Shown here: in pieces, positions 10,950 through 23,280 of the stretch
Layout of the letters: every line of letters starts with the position of its first letter
Position numbering within the stretch: position 1 is the first letter of the stretch
Source: Galerina marginata
Taxonomy: Eukaryota; Basidiomycota; Agaricomycetes; Agaricales; Galerinaceae
Direction: 5' to 3'
Assembly (NCBI GenBank): GCA_023014335.1
Contig: JAECYW010000001.1
Span: forward strand, 4,216,001-4,280,000
DNA: 64,000 nt
Notes under the pieces: generated by a model
Told to the model about the DNA's origin: nothing
What the model saw: only the letters and a program-made list of their open reading frames with translations
Databases searched by the model: none
Program-made: the position numbers and the translations under genes

Positions 10950-13900
10950 GACTTCAGACACGACAGAGAAACTCCCGAGGAGGGTAATGCTGCTGATGAA
11001 CCCAGTGGTTCCGACCATACATCGGATATTCCGATACACTCGGAAGATCGTCCATAGACGCTTCGAAAGTATTTACCTATAGTGCCAGACGGCTAGTACT
11101 ACATACAAGTATGGATCAAGACTGGTGTATCGGGACTCAGGAAAAAGTGCCAAATACAACCTTCTGCCAGACAGAGAATTAACGGTCCAAATGTTGGCAC
11201 TGAACAGAGGCGAATGGGTGCGACTTTTTCTCGGATCTAGAAACGAGAGAGAACGCTCCTGAACACACAGAAACCAGTATTTGAAGATATAACGCCCAGT
11301 AGCTAAAGTCATGCAAAGGCGCACAATCCTCTAGGCTGCCTGGCGAGGTTCTACAAGCAGTGGTTCCTGCGTGTGGGGGTACACTAGGTCACGGCATGGA
11401 GATAGAACATTGAGGCGCTAGCAGAAATAAAATATGGCGCCGTTAACTTCCATGTACGCCCTATATGCTGTTCCTCATTCGTGGCGGGGAGCCTTTTTTT
11501 GCATGAGCTGTTGAGTGACAAGTATTGAAATACGGCGATACTCAATTCGAGAATGAGGCTCGTACAAGGAAGAGAAATTTAGACCCACACGAAGGGTGTA
11601 TTCAAAGATTGGTATCGCACTGGTGATAAAAGCCAGGGCATGCTTTTCGACACCTTGCGAGATATCTGCCCAGCGTGTGGGTACAAGTTTAATGATGTGT
11701 GTATTGTAAAATGGCTTGTGCACAACGTGCAAAGGATCGCACCAGGCGGAGGACCAGAAGCAATCTTCAAGACAGCTGAGTCCAGAGCGAGAATGGAAGT
11801 TCCGTTCCGTAGGAGGCCTAAGTATGTCGAATACAGAGACGATACTGGTACAAGTGGGTGGAAAGCACAAATGAGAGACCGCAGGGGGGCTTTTGAGACA
11901 CAAAAATCAAACGCACGCGCAGGTAATTTCTCTGAACGACGACTCGCCTTGTCTCCAGAACCTTGCCAAGTGTACAATAAAGTTGGAAAATCTGTGCGAG
12001 ATTGATCACTGAGTACATCCTGCGCGGCTTATCAAACGAGTCTCTCAGCGATAGCAGTTCCTGTAGAGTCAAGGGAATCGACAGACATTACTTATTGATC
12101 TGGAATATAGACTGGGAGTGGGAGACAACCAGTCGCAGCATTGACGTTCGTTAGCTTATCTATGATCGAATCACAGTACATAATCATGGGTGGCTGTGTT
12201 ATCCCGTCGATCACAAGTTTTTGATCCAGCGAATAGGGAGACGTTAAATTAAAGGAGCGCTTCGGCTTCATCACCCCACGCCACACGACATCAACTTCCG
12301 GCTATCCTCCTCCGTCTCCTGTTCAACAAACCGTCATCACAGCTAAATTCAAAACGTTAGACCAGCTCGGTTCCCGTTCCTCTTCAGAGTTTCGAGCGGA
12401 GCTGAAGCCTTTGGCCAATAGGAACATAGAGGCTGTTGATCCCATCACCGGCATGCCTTTTTCGGTTTAGACTCGCAGCACAAACAAATAAAGTCCTATG
12501 CTGGAACGCCAGCCGAGCTGGTCTAACGTTTTGAATTTAGCTGCAACAAATTTTTTTTGCTTGCCTATAATTTTATTACAACCGCTCTATCTGCCAGCTT
12601 TTGAATGCCATATTCAATCTTGCCTTGCTCTCCTCGAACAATGCCCAAAAACTGTGAAGAATTTTGTGATTTTCTCGGTTCTTAGAATGTGGGGGTCGAC
12701 GAGGCTACCATGACCTCTCTTTTACGCTTGGGTCGTTCAGCCTCAGGCTACAAGTGAGAGGTACCGGCTTTTACGAACCAAATGTGCAACTCACGTTCTT
12801 TCGCACCTCAATAGCTTCTATTTGCCGCCTTGCTGGCTGGCTCACTTTCATGTAATCCCAAGATGATGCTGATCCACCAAGGCGTCGATTGGTTCAAGAC
12901 GCTTAACGGGAGAGAAGGAGGAAAGCAGACAGATGAATAGGACTTACTGTTTGTATGCTTTTCTCATGTTCTTTCCTGATGTTTGATCTAAAGGTTTTCC
13001 AGCTTCCCCGGCGCCCTTCCTCCAGCGCGACTCAAGCATCAGCTACAAGACAGCAGCTTCCCAACTCTTCGGCCCCCCACAACGATGCCTCGGACACTGG
13101 CTACCGTCTCCTTAATGCCACCGCAATCGAAACGTCAGCTATCCGAACGTCGACCACAAAATCCGCTTGCCTCTTCACTCAGCTCATCAATGGTGTATCG
13201 ATGTCAAGTGCCCCATGGATGTACCTCAGCCACCGTCAACCCACCGCGAGTAACCCAGGAACGCTCATTGGCGACACATGAAGTTGAAACTGTCGAATGG
13301 CTAATTCAAGTGGAACAGTGTCCGTTTTCTTTACTCATGGTCCCCGACAACCAACATCGTGGCCATTCTCACTATCTCTCCCGTTATCTTTGCATGAAGC
13401 TATCTACGTAAGGCGGGAAAACGACGACGGCGAAAGCAGGTCATTAACTTCGGTCGAGTTTTGACTAGCAGCACCGATGCTGTCGGAAGGGGTGGTACAT
13501 TTGGTTTGTGCGTACGAGGGCAGGGTGAAGACGAGGAGGCCCGGAAATTTCTCCAGCATGGAGGTCCTAAACCGGTTCGAAAACTACGATCGACTAGTCG
13601 CAGACCTGAAGCGTGGCACGAGACAATTGGCGAGGAAGGCTACATTATTAAACGTGTCTATGCAGCGCGTAAGTTCGTCTTTCTCCTACTCTTTGATCGC
13701 CAATTCGATCAATTCTCTCCCCACAAGCGTCGAACCACCTTCACTACCGTGAATGCAGTACCTGGGTCGAGTTTCGGGTACTGCCAATTTTCCCCAATCT
13801 ACCAAAACCGACGGCATCCAGCAACAAAATCATGCCGCCTCCGTTTCGTTTTCATGTGCCAACAAACGATCGCAGGCTCGTCAACTCTACCGTTTTGGCC

Positions 13901-15950
13901 TCGCTGCCCATCTACCTACTTCATTCGTGACGTGGCAAAATACCAGCACCACGGAAGTCCACGACAGCTTGGCCAGCTAACCCGAAATTTGGATCAGCAG
14001 CACTGCGAACCGTCTTAACCTCGCCGTCATCTGCTTTTTCCTCGTTCATGACGTGGCGAAGTACCTTTACAACAGAGGACACGACGCGCAGGTAGCTGTC
14101 CCAGCTTTTGGCTCAGCAGCACCACGAACCGCAGAAACCATTTGTTGATAGGCTGCAGGGGCCAGGGGCAGGACGACGTGGAAGAGGTCCAGAAAGTGGT
14201 GTTAGATATTGGAGCTGGAAGGACCGTTAGAAATCTGAACGCTATCTCGACCCTTCCACCTTCTCGCCCTCATCGATCATCTCTGGCCTCGAACTGTGCG
14301 CATATATTTGGGTACCCGACCACCTCGATGTTCATCTTCTTTTTTTATACCCCTTCTCCCATCATTGCTGCGGACAGAGGTCGGGAAGGTCATCTATGAT
14401 CTGTCCTCGTCGTCGTCGTTGCGACTGCTTCTCTTACCCATCCCTATTATCGTCAACTTCGAAAATTGGCCCAATCCCGACGAACGGCCATCAACTCGAA
14501 CAAAAACTCATCGTCGAAGCCAGGTCATTCAAACTTCCCATCTCAAGCTAGCCTCACCCGCTATGCTACCTGCTGGACTCGATCCACGAACTGGCTATAT
14601 GCACATGGTATCAAGGGCCCCGAAATGGTCCCAACTCGTTGAGTTTGATCGCTCACAGTGGATGGTGGGGCGGTTGAGCAGCTGGTTCCGGTGCTGATTG
14701 GGAAAGTGCTGCTACTATCCTTTCTTGAGCCGACACTTCTGGATATGTAATTGCTGGTGCACGGGATGGAGGCGGCGGCTGGAAGTAGACCGCGCCACTA
14801 GCGGGAGCTCGAAGATAGCCAAACCTTGATGACCTCGGTTTTTCTCCTTCATGTCGAATTGGGTATATGTCAGCCTCTCTTTCTTCGGTAAAGGACTTGT
14901 GAACATCGCTCATGTTGCCTTTCGTGTCTAGGGCTATCTTTCCGCCACTGCAGCACGAATGCTCAATGCTGGCAATAAAACCATAATGCGCCCACCGCTA
15001 CTTGTCCGTCCTCGTTGAGTATCAGGAAAATCATTGGCTCGCTGCACCTGACGGCTCTCTCCAGCATCAATGCCTTCCTTCCAAGTTTCAACCCTCCGCC
15101 TCTTCTGCAAAATTTTCAGCGCATATATGAAGCTGACGTCCTTCGTGTGGCAGCTACTGCTTTCGGTGAATAATTTATCCTCAGAGTTAATGAGAGACGG
15201 CACTTAACCGAATTTTAACTCAAGGTTGACTGAGGACGATTGGGCACCATGTCAAGCTTGATTCGATGACTGGGGTGTTGCTGGGGTGCGTATACTATAT
15301 GCGCCTTCTCCTGAACCACCTCATCTGACACGTCATTTCTCTTAAGATTCGTCGTTTTGATTTCGATCTTGACCGACATCATCCTCGTACCTTTGAATGT
15401 TAATGTCAACGGCGCCGAAGGGTTATAGCTAAACAACGAGGACGAGTAGGAAGAAGGGACGAAGATGAGGCGCTGCAGGGTCCAATAATCGAACACTCAA
15501 CGCATTGTCCGCCCTCCAATGCATGGGCAACGTCCATACCTCCGTTTCTCTTTTGGTTCGAGATAGCTTCTACTGCTGAATGTCGCAGCCCAAATTCCAG
15601 TATTTCCTGTGCAGTTGAGGTACTTTAATTCTAATTCCAATCACGCACAGTCGGGCCTGGCCTAATAGTAAGAGCCAGGGACAAATTTTTGAATCAGTAA
15701 ACATCTGATCTCAGCAGTATCGATATTGCAGACGTTCAAGCTTGAGCTCTCATATAAGTACATTCCGAAAGGTTTTCAGATGTTCGGTGTACGGAGACTT
15801 TTCTCTACGGTCTAACTTAGCCATTATTAGGTCTGAGCGATGTGAAGAATTTGACAATAGTCTGTTCCATCATGGGATATCATTTGATTTTTTATGGAAT
15901 ATAAACGGACTGTAGGTTCAATCAGTTCAACTTTCGACGGGAAGGAAATG
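10950..15950 (+). repeat. Segmental repeat unit 2 (type A tail)
   Basis: This is the shortest full unit and serves as a reference for empty sites. Landmarks in order: TCGGATATTCCGAT...AAGATCGTCC (about 11028-11055, compare 16053 and 23338); CCTGGCGAGGTTC (about 11340, compare 16371 and 23645); TGCGAGATTGATCAC (about 11997); TTGATCCAGCGAATAG (12221); CTCCTCCGTCTCC (about 12307); the coding-like block (about 12700-15430); and a tail matching unit 1. It has no F-box gene. From 10950 to 12700 I see no credible gene. Confidence 0.7.
12700..15430 (+). pseudogene. Decayed coding-like block of unit 2
   Basis: Same fragments as in unit 1. An exon-like start near 12960-13000 is followed by GTTTTCCAGC and a serine-rich reading (ATQASATRQQLPNSSAP). 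Then come LINGVSMSSAPW (about 13190), a hydrophobic stretch near 13345-13400 followed by basic residues, and a segment with DAVGRGGTFGL (about 13477). Next is an exon with YLGRVSGTANFPQSTKTD (about 13757). A minus-strand frame at 14653-14913 is also open, with a proline-rich core, so strand is not fully settled for the 3' part. Stops break every long frame. The family is not recognised. Confidence 0.35.
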
Positions 15951-17384
15951 ACTTGCAGAACCTGATCTTGAAATCAGAGATAAGAAACGAAAGAGGAGGG
16001 TAATGCTACTGACGAACCTGGTACTAGTGGATCCAGCTGCCACACCTCGAATATTGAAAGATCGCCAAAGGACGATGTCGCGTCAAAGTATTTATCCATA
16101 GCCCCAGGGAGCGATTCCCAGTAGTGTATACGAGTAAGAATTAAAAATGGTTGTGTCGGGATATAGTGTTGAGTACCACCTTCTGCTGTGGATGGACGGT
16201 AGAAAAAAAAAAAAAATAGGCGCTGAACGGGAGGCGGCTGAGTGTGACGTCTCGTCGGAGGTAGAAACAAAACACAAAGTTCCTGAACACACAGATTCGG
16301 AAACATGAGATGGTCCCCGATTATCGCCCACGAGCCAAAGTCATGCGAAGGCGCACGATCTTCTGGACTGCCTGGCGAGGTTCGATGAGAAACAGCTCCT
16401 GCTTGAGGAAGTGCACTAATCAAGATGTTGTGGTGGAGAATTGAGCCGCCGCCGCCGTAGGAATAAACATGAGCATTAACTTCCATTTAAACCTACTATG
16501 CTGTACCTTCATTCCTGGCGGAGAGCTTTCCGGATGCGTGAGCCGTAGAGTAACCAGCTTGAAATACGGTGATTCTCAAACTTTGTCAAGGGTAAGGCTC
16601 GTGCAAGGAAGGGAGAGAGCACACGAAGGTTAATTGAACCCACACAATGGCATATTATTGCAATGAGATCGCACTGGTCATAAAATCCAGAACATGGTTT
16701 TCGACACCCTTGCGAGATATTCACAATATCCGTCCAGCATGTGGGTACAGGATTAAAGATACATGCAATGTGCATGTAAATATCGGCGATAGACGGAGGT
16801 CAAGAAACAATCGTGAAGACAGAGGAGTCCAGAAGAGATCATGAAGACAGACAATCTGAGTGAAATGCACAGAGGATCAAGTTTGTTCCCGGAAAAGGAC
16901 TACTCGAGTAGATGTGTGAAATAAAGGTTTAAGCTAGGTAAAATCTCGGAAAGAGATGGATCGCACACACGCGCAGGAGAGATACTAGCAGAAGCACATC
17001 GCCTTAGCTCTAGAATCATGCAAAGTGTATAATATTCTTGACAAGCCATGCGAGATTGATCACTGAGTACCCTGCGCGGTATTGTATGATTTCATTGTCT
17101 CGGTGGTAGCAGTGAGGGATCAACAGAAATCTTTGAGCTGGAATATTGATACAAGGAGACTCAGTGTGGGAGGTGGGAGAGGACTGGAATGAAGTCGTTC
17201 GCTAGCTTATCTTTATATCTGATCGAATCGCGGGAGGAGTAATCCGAGTGGATCGTCGAGGATTATTCCGATCACAGAGTCATTGATCCAGCGAATAGAA
17301 ATGCGTCAAATTCAAGAGGCGCTTCGGCTTCATTACCCCACGGGCCCACGCCACATCACCAGGTCCTGGTCCACGACCACTTAA

Positions 17385-17979
17385 GGTAGGGGACACCAGG
17401 AACCGGCCACCTTATGTAAGCGCTTACATAAGCGGCAAAATGTTGGGTCGAGAAAAAAATAAATTTTTTGGATGGCATTTTTACTGATATCGTAGGGGAA
17501 AGAGAGTTATTTTTTTTTTTTTTGCATGTCAACTTCCACTGAAGACATCGAGACCTTTGTTAGCTGCGCCATGACTCGTTATTTGATTTCAAGAGGATAT
17601 GGTGCACAGGCGGGGAAGTTGCAGAGAAGTCGGGAGACAATGCCGGTCGGTCCGACGGTAAGATACCTACCTAATATAGTAACTTACGTAATACCCTAAC
17701 CCTAAAGTCGCGGCAAAATCTTTGGGTCAAAAATTCGAAAAGTTGCAGAACGAGCTGGAAAGCACGAAAAAACACTTTAAAAAAAATTCGGATTTTTTGG
17801 AAAATGGCTAATATCTCTCTCAAAAGTTTATCAATTTGAAATCTGTTTCCAACAAGTTGTAAGGATGGTCAATAGCTTCATTTCTATGGTCTTTGAAATG
17901 TGAGAAAGGTGGTGGTGGTTGAGGTATATCGTGCTCGTCGTTGCTTACATAAGGTGGCCGGTTCCTGATGGCCCCTACC
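17385..17979. mobile_element. 595-bp MITE with 37-bp TIRs flanked by TTAA (piggyBac-like signature)
   Basis: The inverted repeats start GGTAGGGG and run through CAGGAACCGGCCACC to the TTATGTAAGC motif (17385-17421 and 17943-17979), with few mismatches. TTAA lies immediately outside both ends (17381-17384 and 17980-17983), the target duplication typical of piggyBac elements. The interior is AT-rich, without a protein-coding frame, so the element is non-autonomous. The left inner edge carries a perfect 22-bp palindrome (17411-17432). The whole stretch is missing from units 1, 2 and 4. Confidence 0.7.
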
Positions 17980-17983
17980 TTAA

Positions 17984-18597
17984 TGGGGACCCGCAATGCT
18001 CTGCCATTTTAAACTCCGACACACCACTGTCGAAATGGCACTGGAGAGTATCTCTACCAGCTCAACAGATAGACCTTAGTTTGTATGGAATAAAATGGTC
18101 CTATGAATGGTTTAAGTAGAATCTCCGGTACGGATTTTTGTTTTTTCGATCTCATCTTACAATATCGAGTGCTCGTGTCGCCCAATGTAGTGAGTTGAGG
18201 CCATACTGAGGGACACAGACACTTTGGAAAAATTCCATACCGGAGAATCTAATCTAGACCATAAATTGCTCATAACTGCCGATTTATATTTTCTTCTGGT
18301 GGACTGAGCAAGCCTGGACAAAAAACCAGGTTTTTCAGTCCATAAAAGGCAAAAAAGGGTCCAGATCAGCTCTTTGAAAAACTGGATTCATGAATTACGG
18401 GGTCAAAAAACGTCCATCCGCAATTCTTCACTGGAGGCTCTTATCTAAATAGTTTGAAATGCTTAATGACAGGTTTTTTTAGTGGTCTAAGTGTGTTTGG
18501 AAGCCAGAATAGAGAAACAACTTTTCGATGTGTCCGAAAATGGAAGTGGCCACTTTTGCTGTCACACGAAATTAAGACAGGTTGCCGGTCCCCACAC
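17984..18597. mobile_element. Second TTAA-flanked putative non-autonomous element
   Basis: Directly abuts the preceding MITE. The left edge reads TTAA then TGGGGACCCGCAA; the right edge is its approximate reverse complement, TTGCCGGTCCCCACAC then TTAA (18598-18601). The right end has three extra bases. The interior has a smaller inverted repeat (AGAATCTCCGGTACGG at about 18118 against CCATACCGGAGAATCT at about 18235) and no credible coding frame. The sequence just left of the first MITE (about 17361-17384) resembles the right edge in direct orientation, so an older insertion into which the first MITE was nested is also possible. Confidence 0.45.
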
Positions 18598-18779
18598 TTA
18601 AACTCCCGGGCTGTCCTCCTCCGTCTCCCGTTCAACAATCCGTCATCAACTAAACCTTTGTCTGGCCATAATTTGATTTCACGTCACCTCGGGACAGGCC
18701 TTCAAAATTTGACCGCTGTATTCAATTCTGTCTTGGTACTTCCGAAAATTGAGAGGAAATTGTCGATTTTCATGGTCTT

Positions 18780-20700
18780 TGGAATGAGTGACTAGGCTAT
18801 CTTGCCCTCTCTTTTGGTACTTGGGTCGTCCAGCTTTAAGCTACAGGTAAGAATATCAGTGTATACTTCTACGAATAAAGAGTCTGACTCGTGTTCCTTC
18901 GTGCCTTCACAGCTTCTCTTGGCCACAGTGCTCCATGTGTCGCTCTCCCAGTGTAGTAACTGAGAAGACGTTGATTGTCCAACGCGTCAATGTGATCAAG
19001 GCGAGCACCAAGAGAAGGAGAAAGTCAGGCTGAATATGGTTTACAGTTCGTATACTTGGTCTTGTTCTTTCCTTGACGCTTGACCTGAATACTTTTCAGC
19101 GTTCAAGCACCAGCTCAAATGCAACATCTTTCCAGCTTTCTGGACCCCAGGACGATGCCTCGGGTGCTAGCCACCGCCATTGAATTCCGTCGAACCTGGG
19201 CTAGCACCACCGGCGCCGCCGCCAGGGATGTTTCATTTGATTTTAGTATGATGGGCAGGATGAAGACAAGGTCGCCATAAATTTCCAGTTCGAAGGTTCC
19301 AGACTGGTTTGGCGGCGGCGTTCAACTGGTCACCGAACTGAAATGTGCCACCGGACAACAAACAAGGGAGACTACAAGTAAAATTCGTTCATGCACCACG
19401 TACGTTCTTTTTTCCTGCCCTGGAGTCGTTACTTATTTTCTTATCAAATAGGCCAATACTGGATCGTCAAACAACTTGTTTGAAATGTTCGCCAACTAGA
19501 TTCAATCTCCAAATGATTGGCGTCACACCCTACTCAAGAGTCAACGTTTCTCAGGCCCGTTTCCCCGATTGCAACTTCAACCACACCTCCGCCAATGCCG
19601 TACCTCAGACTGGTTCCAAGCACTGCCAATTCACCGCGACCTACAAAGACTACCTACACACGATGACGAAGTTCACAAGATACTTTATCTGAAACCTCAA
19701 GTCCATACAAACCATGACCTTGCCTGCTCTTCCCAACCACCGACTTGTGATATCCGCATCCATCCACAACGTCTGATGTCGCCTTCGATTTCTTCTTCTC
19801 GGTTGCCCGCACAGGATGACAGGCTCGTCGACTTTCCGCCTGAACCTCGCGGTCCATCTAACCTCCTCGTTCGTGACGTGGCAAAGAACAAGGACCATGG
19901 ACTACGACGCGCGGCCAGCAGCCTCGAATTTGGATCTGCCGCAGGAGACGAGGAAGTGGTTTATAAACTGACCTCGGAGTTGGAGCTGGGAGAATGGTTA
20001 AAGGCCTGAACCCCACCCTTAAAAGCATGCGCCGGATGACGTGCGGGCGGGTGCCCATTTCCACCTTTCGCCCGCCTGTTTGACCACGAATTGGACGCAT
20101 ATATTTGAATCCCCAACCACCAGAATATCCTCGGTCATTTGTCCTCGCCATTGTCGCCGTTGCAGCTGGCCGAACTGCGAGGGACAGTCACGATATCGAA
20201 CTGAAAACGTTTTATCCGTGCCCAGTTCTTTCAAATCTCCCGTCTCGACATCGCCTCGCCCACTCCACCACCTGCACGACACGGTCCACGAACTGGCTGC
20301 ATGCGCATGACATGAAGCTCCACCAGAACAGTTCCAGATTGCGAATTTCGCCCGGGCCTACGATGAGCTGGGGGTTGGATTGGCGGGGTGTTTTCTGAGC
20401 GGCTGGCGACGGTGTTGACAGGAAAATGTTACCAGTACTGGGACTCGTGTCGACACTTCTCTGTGCGTCCAATGGTGCTCGAGGTCGAGGTAGAGGCTGA
20501 AGTGGACTGCGCCAATGGCTGGCGCTCGAGATGGCCAAACGTGGAGTTCTTCAAATGAAAGTCCCTACGCGATGCTTTTTTCTTCATATCATACCAGGTA
20601 CGAGTTGATCTCTCTTTCGTCTGTCTAGTAAAGGAATTGCGAACTTGCCTCATGTTTTCTTTCTCTTTTTAGGGCTATCTTTTCGCCTGTGACTTTTCGA
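18780..20700 (+). pseudogene. Decayed coding-like block of unit 3
   Basis: Homologous to the blocks in units 1, 2 and 4. Recognisable parts: the TTTTGGTACTTGGGTCG landmark (about 18812), the GCGTTCAAGCACCAGCTC stretch (about 19098), a reading with VAKNKDHGLRRAASSLEFG (about 19875-19935), the CGCATATATT landmark (20096) and the AGGGCTATCTTTTCGCC end (about 20672). Several overlapping frames stay open on both strands near 19650-20540, but none resembles a known domain. I regard it as a remnant. Confidence 0.3.
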
Positions 20701-21291
20701 TGACTCGTTATCTATTCTTCAACATCGCCTCTATTAATATTCAAACGAGTTACCCTTCAAAAAATCCTCTTGCTAGACCACTATTTTCCTTCATCCCGTT
20801 TTACTTCTCTCTCGACTCCACGTGAGGGATCAGCAATAGCGGAATGTCACGTCACTAAAGTTCCTGATTCACGACTCCGTCGTCTATACTTTTACGCACC
20901 TGAACTGTTGTTGAATATCTCGGAAAAGAGGCTTGATTCCTTGTTCTTCTTCTGAGTTCCTTGTCGCAATTTGGCTGACTTTGATCCGAGCCAGTGATTG
21001 GTCGAGCTTTGATAACTCATGCAATCTATCAAGAATCAAGATACGTCAAGTAATACGCAGCCGTATGGCACAGCACATCTGCCACAGCGATGTTCGGTGC
21101 GCCGCCCAGACTCATCGACCGTGATCCTCCATGTTCGCCGCCTTGCGTTTTCTCAGGAGTGACGGATGTTGGATTGATATATCTGTGTACATATCTTCCC
21201 ATGTCGTTCGATACTAATAGATGCTGTATTTATTTAGATGACCTGATTCCTGGGCTCGTCGACAGCTGCTTTCCCTCCTAAAACGTTCAAA

Positions 21292-22684
21292 ATGCTACCT
21301 CAAGATATCATTGACCTCATAATCGACGAATTTGCTTCAGCAGACGACAAAACCTCCCTTCAGATTTGTAATCTAGTCTCCAGAGCCTTTCGTATCCGAT
21401 CACGGCAACAGTTCTTTGCGAATATTGAACTCGTAGCTGATGGCGCAGTTCAACTACGTGCAGGAAGGCTTCGCAAAATCCTCGAAGCAGATCCGGATCT
21501 CGCACCAAGGATTCGCTCATTTAAACTGACATTTAGTCCATTCAGTAACAGCGCCCTCGAAAGAGGGATTGAATCCGTCGGGAAGGTTTTGGGATCGCGG
21601 AGGTTAGGGAAATTGGCATCTCGTGTTGGAATCCACCTGAAGACCACGAAGAACGATCTGTTCTGGTTACTCCAGACCATTTCTCAGGTCGCCCAAGTCC
21701 CGAAGTTTATCCTTCAAAGTGATGGGTCCTACATAGATTGGATAGCCCTCCCGACCCATGTACAGAACCTGTTGCTTGATATACGCTCCACACCCCAGCT
21801 TCAAGTTCTAGAGATATTGCATCTGTACAACCTTCCGGCGGGTATCGTCACAGGAAACGCCACTCAAGCCAGCTCACTTCGACATCTGAAGCTCCGAAAC
21901 AGCTCGTTTACGCCTTCAGCAGCTGTCAGCCTGAACCAAAACAGCCTGCACTTGGCGAAATTACGCACACTGGAGCTGGCAATGAATCAAAGTCGGAACT
22001 TTCTCTATCATTTTCAAAGGCGACCGCAGGTTCTAGACAGCGACTTCATACGAATGTCACCCAATCATTTTGCCTTCTTAACCGACCTGGTGGTTGGTCT
22101 GACCTCTAAGCCAGATAATGTGGATTCAATGTGGCAGCTCGTGACAAAAGGAGCACCAACGATCGAGTACCTCGAATTAAGGATATACGGTGAGTATTTT
22201 CCCCTTTTAACTATTCTCTTCTTTCAAGGCTGAATACTGCGAAGAGATGACGAATTTCTCGCCAATTTGGTCCCTGAGCGACATGGTGGCTTTACGACAC
22301 CTTAAAATTACTGCATACTCATTTTATTACCTGCAATTCGAGATAGGGATGGAATTTATCGCGCGTTTCCTTCAGTCCCCGATCTCGCAGGTGCCGCTAA
22401 GGTCTTTCACCCTCGTTTGTTATCTTCAACCCCTTAGCCCACGGAAACCTACGTATTTAACCTCCTCAGATGTGCGGAGAAAATGGGATATTCTCGACGA
22501 AGCTCTGAGTAGCTCCAACTTCCCGGAACTGCAGGAGGTAGTCACAAAATGCAAGATTCCTCAGTATAATGGTTTCTGGGACGCAAAGCTGTTAAATGGG
22601 CTGTATGTTTATAAGGGAAACCGGGTCGATGTAAAGATCGAGGTGCGCCCGGATATTCCGTACAATTCCACAAGGGTGTGTTAG
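21292..22684 (+). CDS. F-box domain protein, copy in unit 3
   Basis: Two exons, 21292-22189 and 22245-22684, give a 445-aa protein. The intron starts GTGAGT and ends in GCGAAG|AG. The N-terminus LPQDIIDLIIDEFASADDK...CNLVSRAFR (residues 2-32) is the F-box type seen throughout mushroom genomes; such proteins act as substrate receptors in SCF ubiquitin ligases by binding Skp1. The rest (about 40-445) is leucine-rich with irregular LRR-like stretches such as LRHLKLRNSSF and LEYLELRIY, the likely substrate-binding part. The start is the first ATG after stops and matches that of its paralogue at 27665. The two are about four-fifths identical by eye and share intron position and phase, so both seem to be maintained. 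Substrate unknown. Confidence 0.8.
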
Positions 22685-23093
22685 TAATTCTGATTTACCG
22701 AAGAAACTAGGAGCAGCTTTTCTCTGCTTAGAAAATCAAGATTTATCCTCTTGGACGATACTGGAGTAACCTTTCTTCCTATTCATTCATAGCATGGGAG
22801 TGGACAGATAAACCACCCCGAATATATTAAATAAATGTACCGTAAAAAGTACTCTTGGTTCCCTCTTCGCAATGTTTCTGAACAAACAAAGGTACCAGCG
22901 TAAATACCTAGCTATGGCGGTTGAAGATGAGAGCGCGGTAGCGTCAATCAGATTATCACTAAAGATATAATGGCTCATGGCTGTCTTTAGGCAGTTTATT
23001 CGTCCCCTCTTGTCGCGCTTCGATGTTTAATATATCTTTAGACTAATCTCCAAGATGACCTTCCCATTCGGCAAGGTCAAGGTTAAGGTCAAG
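22685..23093. other. 3' flank of the unit-3 F-box gene, no gene seen
   Basis: Non-coding sequence that matches 29080-29540 behind the unit-4 F-box gene (shared motifs such as ACAAACAAAGGT and CCCATTCGGCAAG). Only short chance frames are present. Confidence 0.5.
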
Positions 23094-23280
23094 ACTGTCG
23101 GAAAAAGGTCAAAAAACCAATCCCAACTTACTAAACATCTTCGAACCTGATTGAAGAATATGGAGGCTGATTCGAGCCAATCTGCGAGAATTGGCTCAAA
23201 TATGTACGGTTAATCTCTAGTCAGCTTCGAAGATGTTTAATAACTTTCGATATCTTTTTTGGCCTTTTTCCGACCCAGGT
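23094..23280. mobile_element. ~187-bp foldback MITE behind the unit-3 F-box gene
   Basis: About 58-nt inverted arms: left begins near TGTCGGAAAAAGG and contains AAACATCTTCGAA; right contains TTCGAAGATGTTTAAT and ends CCTTTTTCCGAC. The matching place in unit 4 (about 29543-29546) reads straight through from GGTCAAG to CCGTTTCC, so this is an insertion after the duplication, or a loss in unit 4. It has no coding capacity. The target duplication cannot be read with certainty. Confidence 0.65.

Larger units (their letters stand above)
1..10950 (+). repeat. Segmental repeat unit 1 (type A tail), with insertions
   Basis: First visible copy of the segment that builds the left 31 kb. It opens with the TGCGAGATTGATCAC-type landmark near position 9, which recurs near 11998, 17048 and 24318 and in degraded form near 31497. 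The GATCCA/GCGAATAG landmark follows; it is split here by the 4.24 kb transposon at 251-4489. Then come the decayed coding-like block (about 4700-8200) and a tail (about 10060-10950) that matches the tail of unit 2 at about 15490-15960. Relative to unit 2 it carries two large insertions (251-4489 and about 8390-10020). The block also holds an internal duplication: the stretch at about 4740-5300 is repeated at about 5310-5930. Boundaries are by eye; the left edge lies outside the window. Confidence 0.7.

Noticed and set aside
14653..14913. Minus-strand proline-rich frame in unit 2 (also in units 3 and 4)
   Set aside because: Open in several units but with different stops and frames, and overlapping the plus-strand remnants; no known domain.
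17688..17706. CCCTAACCCTAA resembling fungal telomere repeat
   Set aside because: Only two units, inside the non-coding body of a MITE; likely chance.
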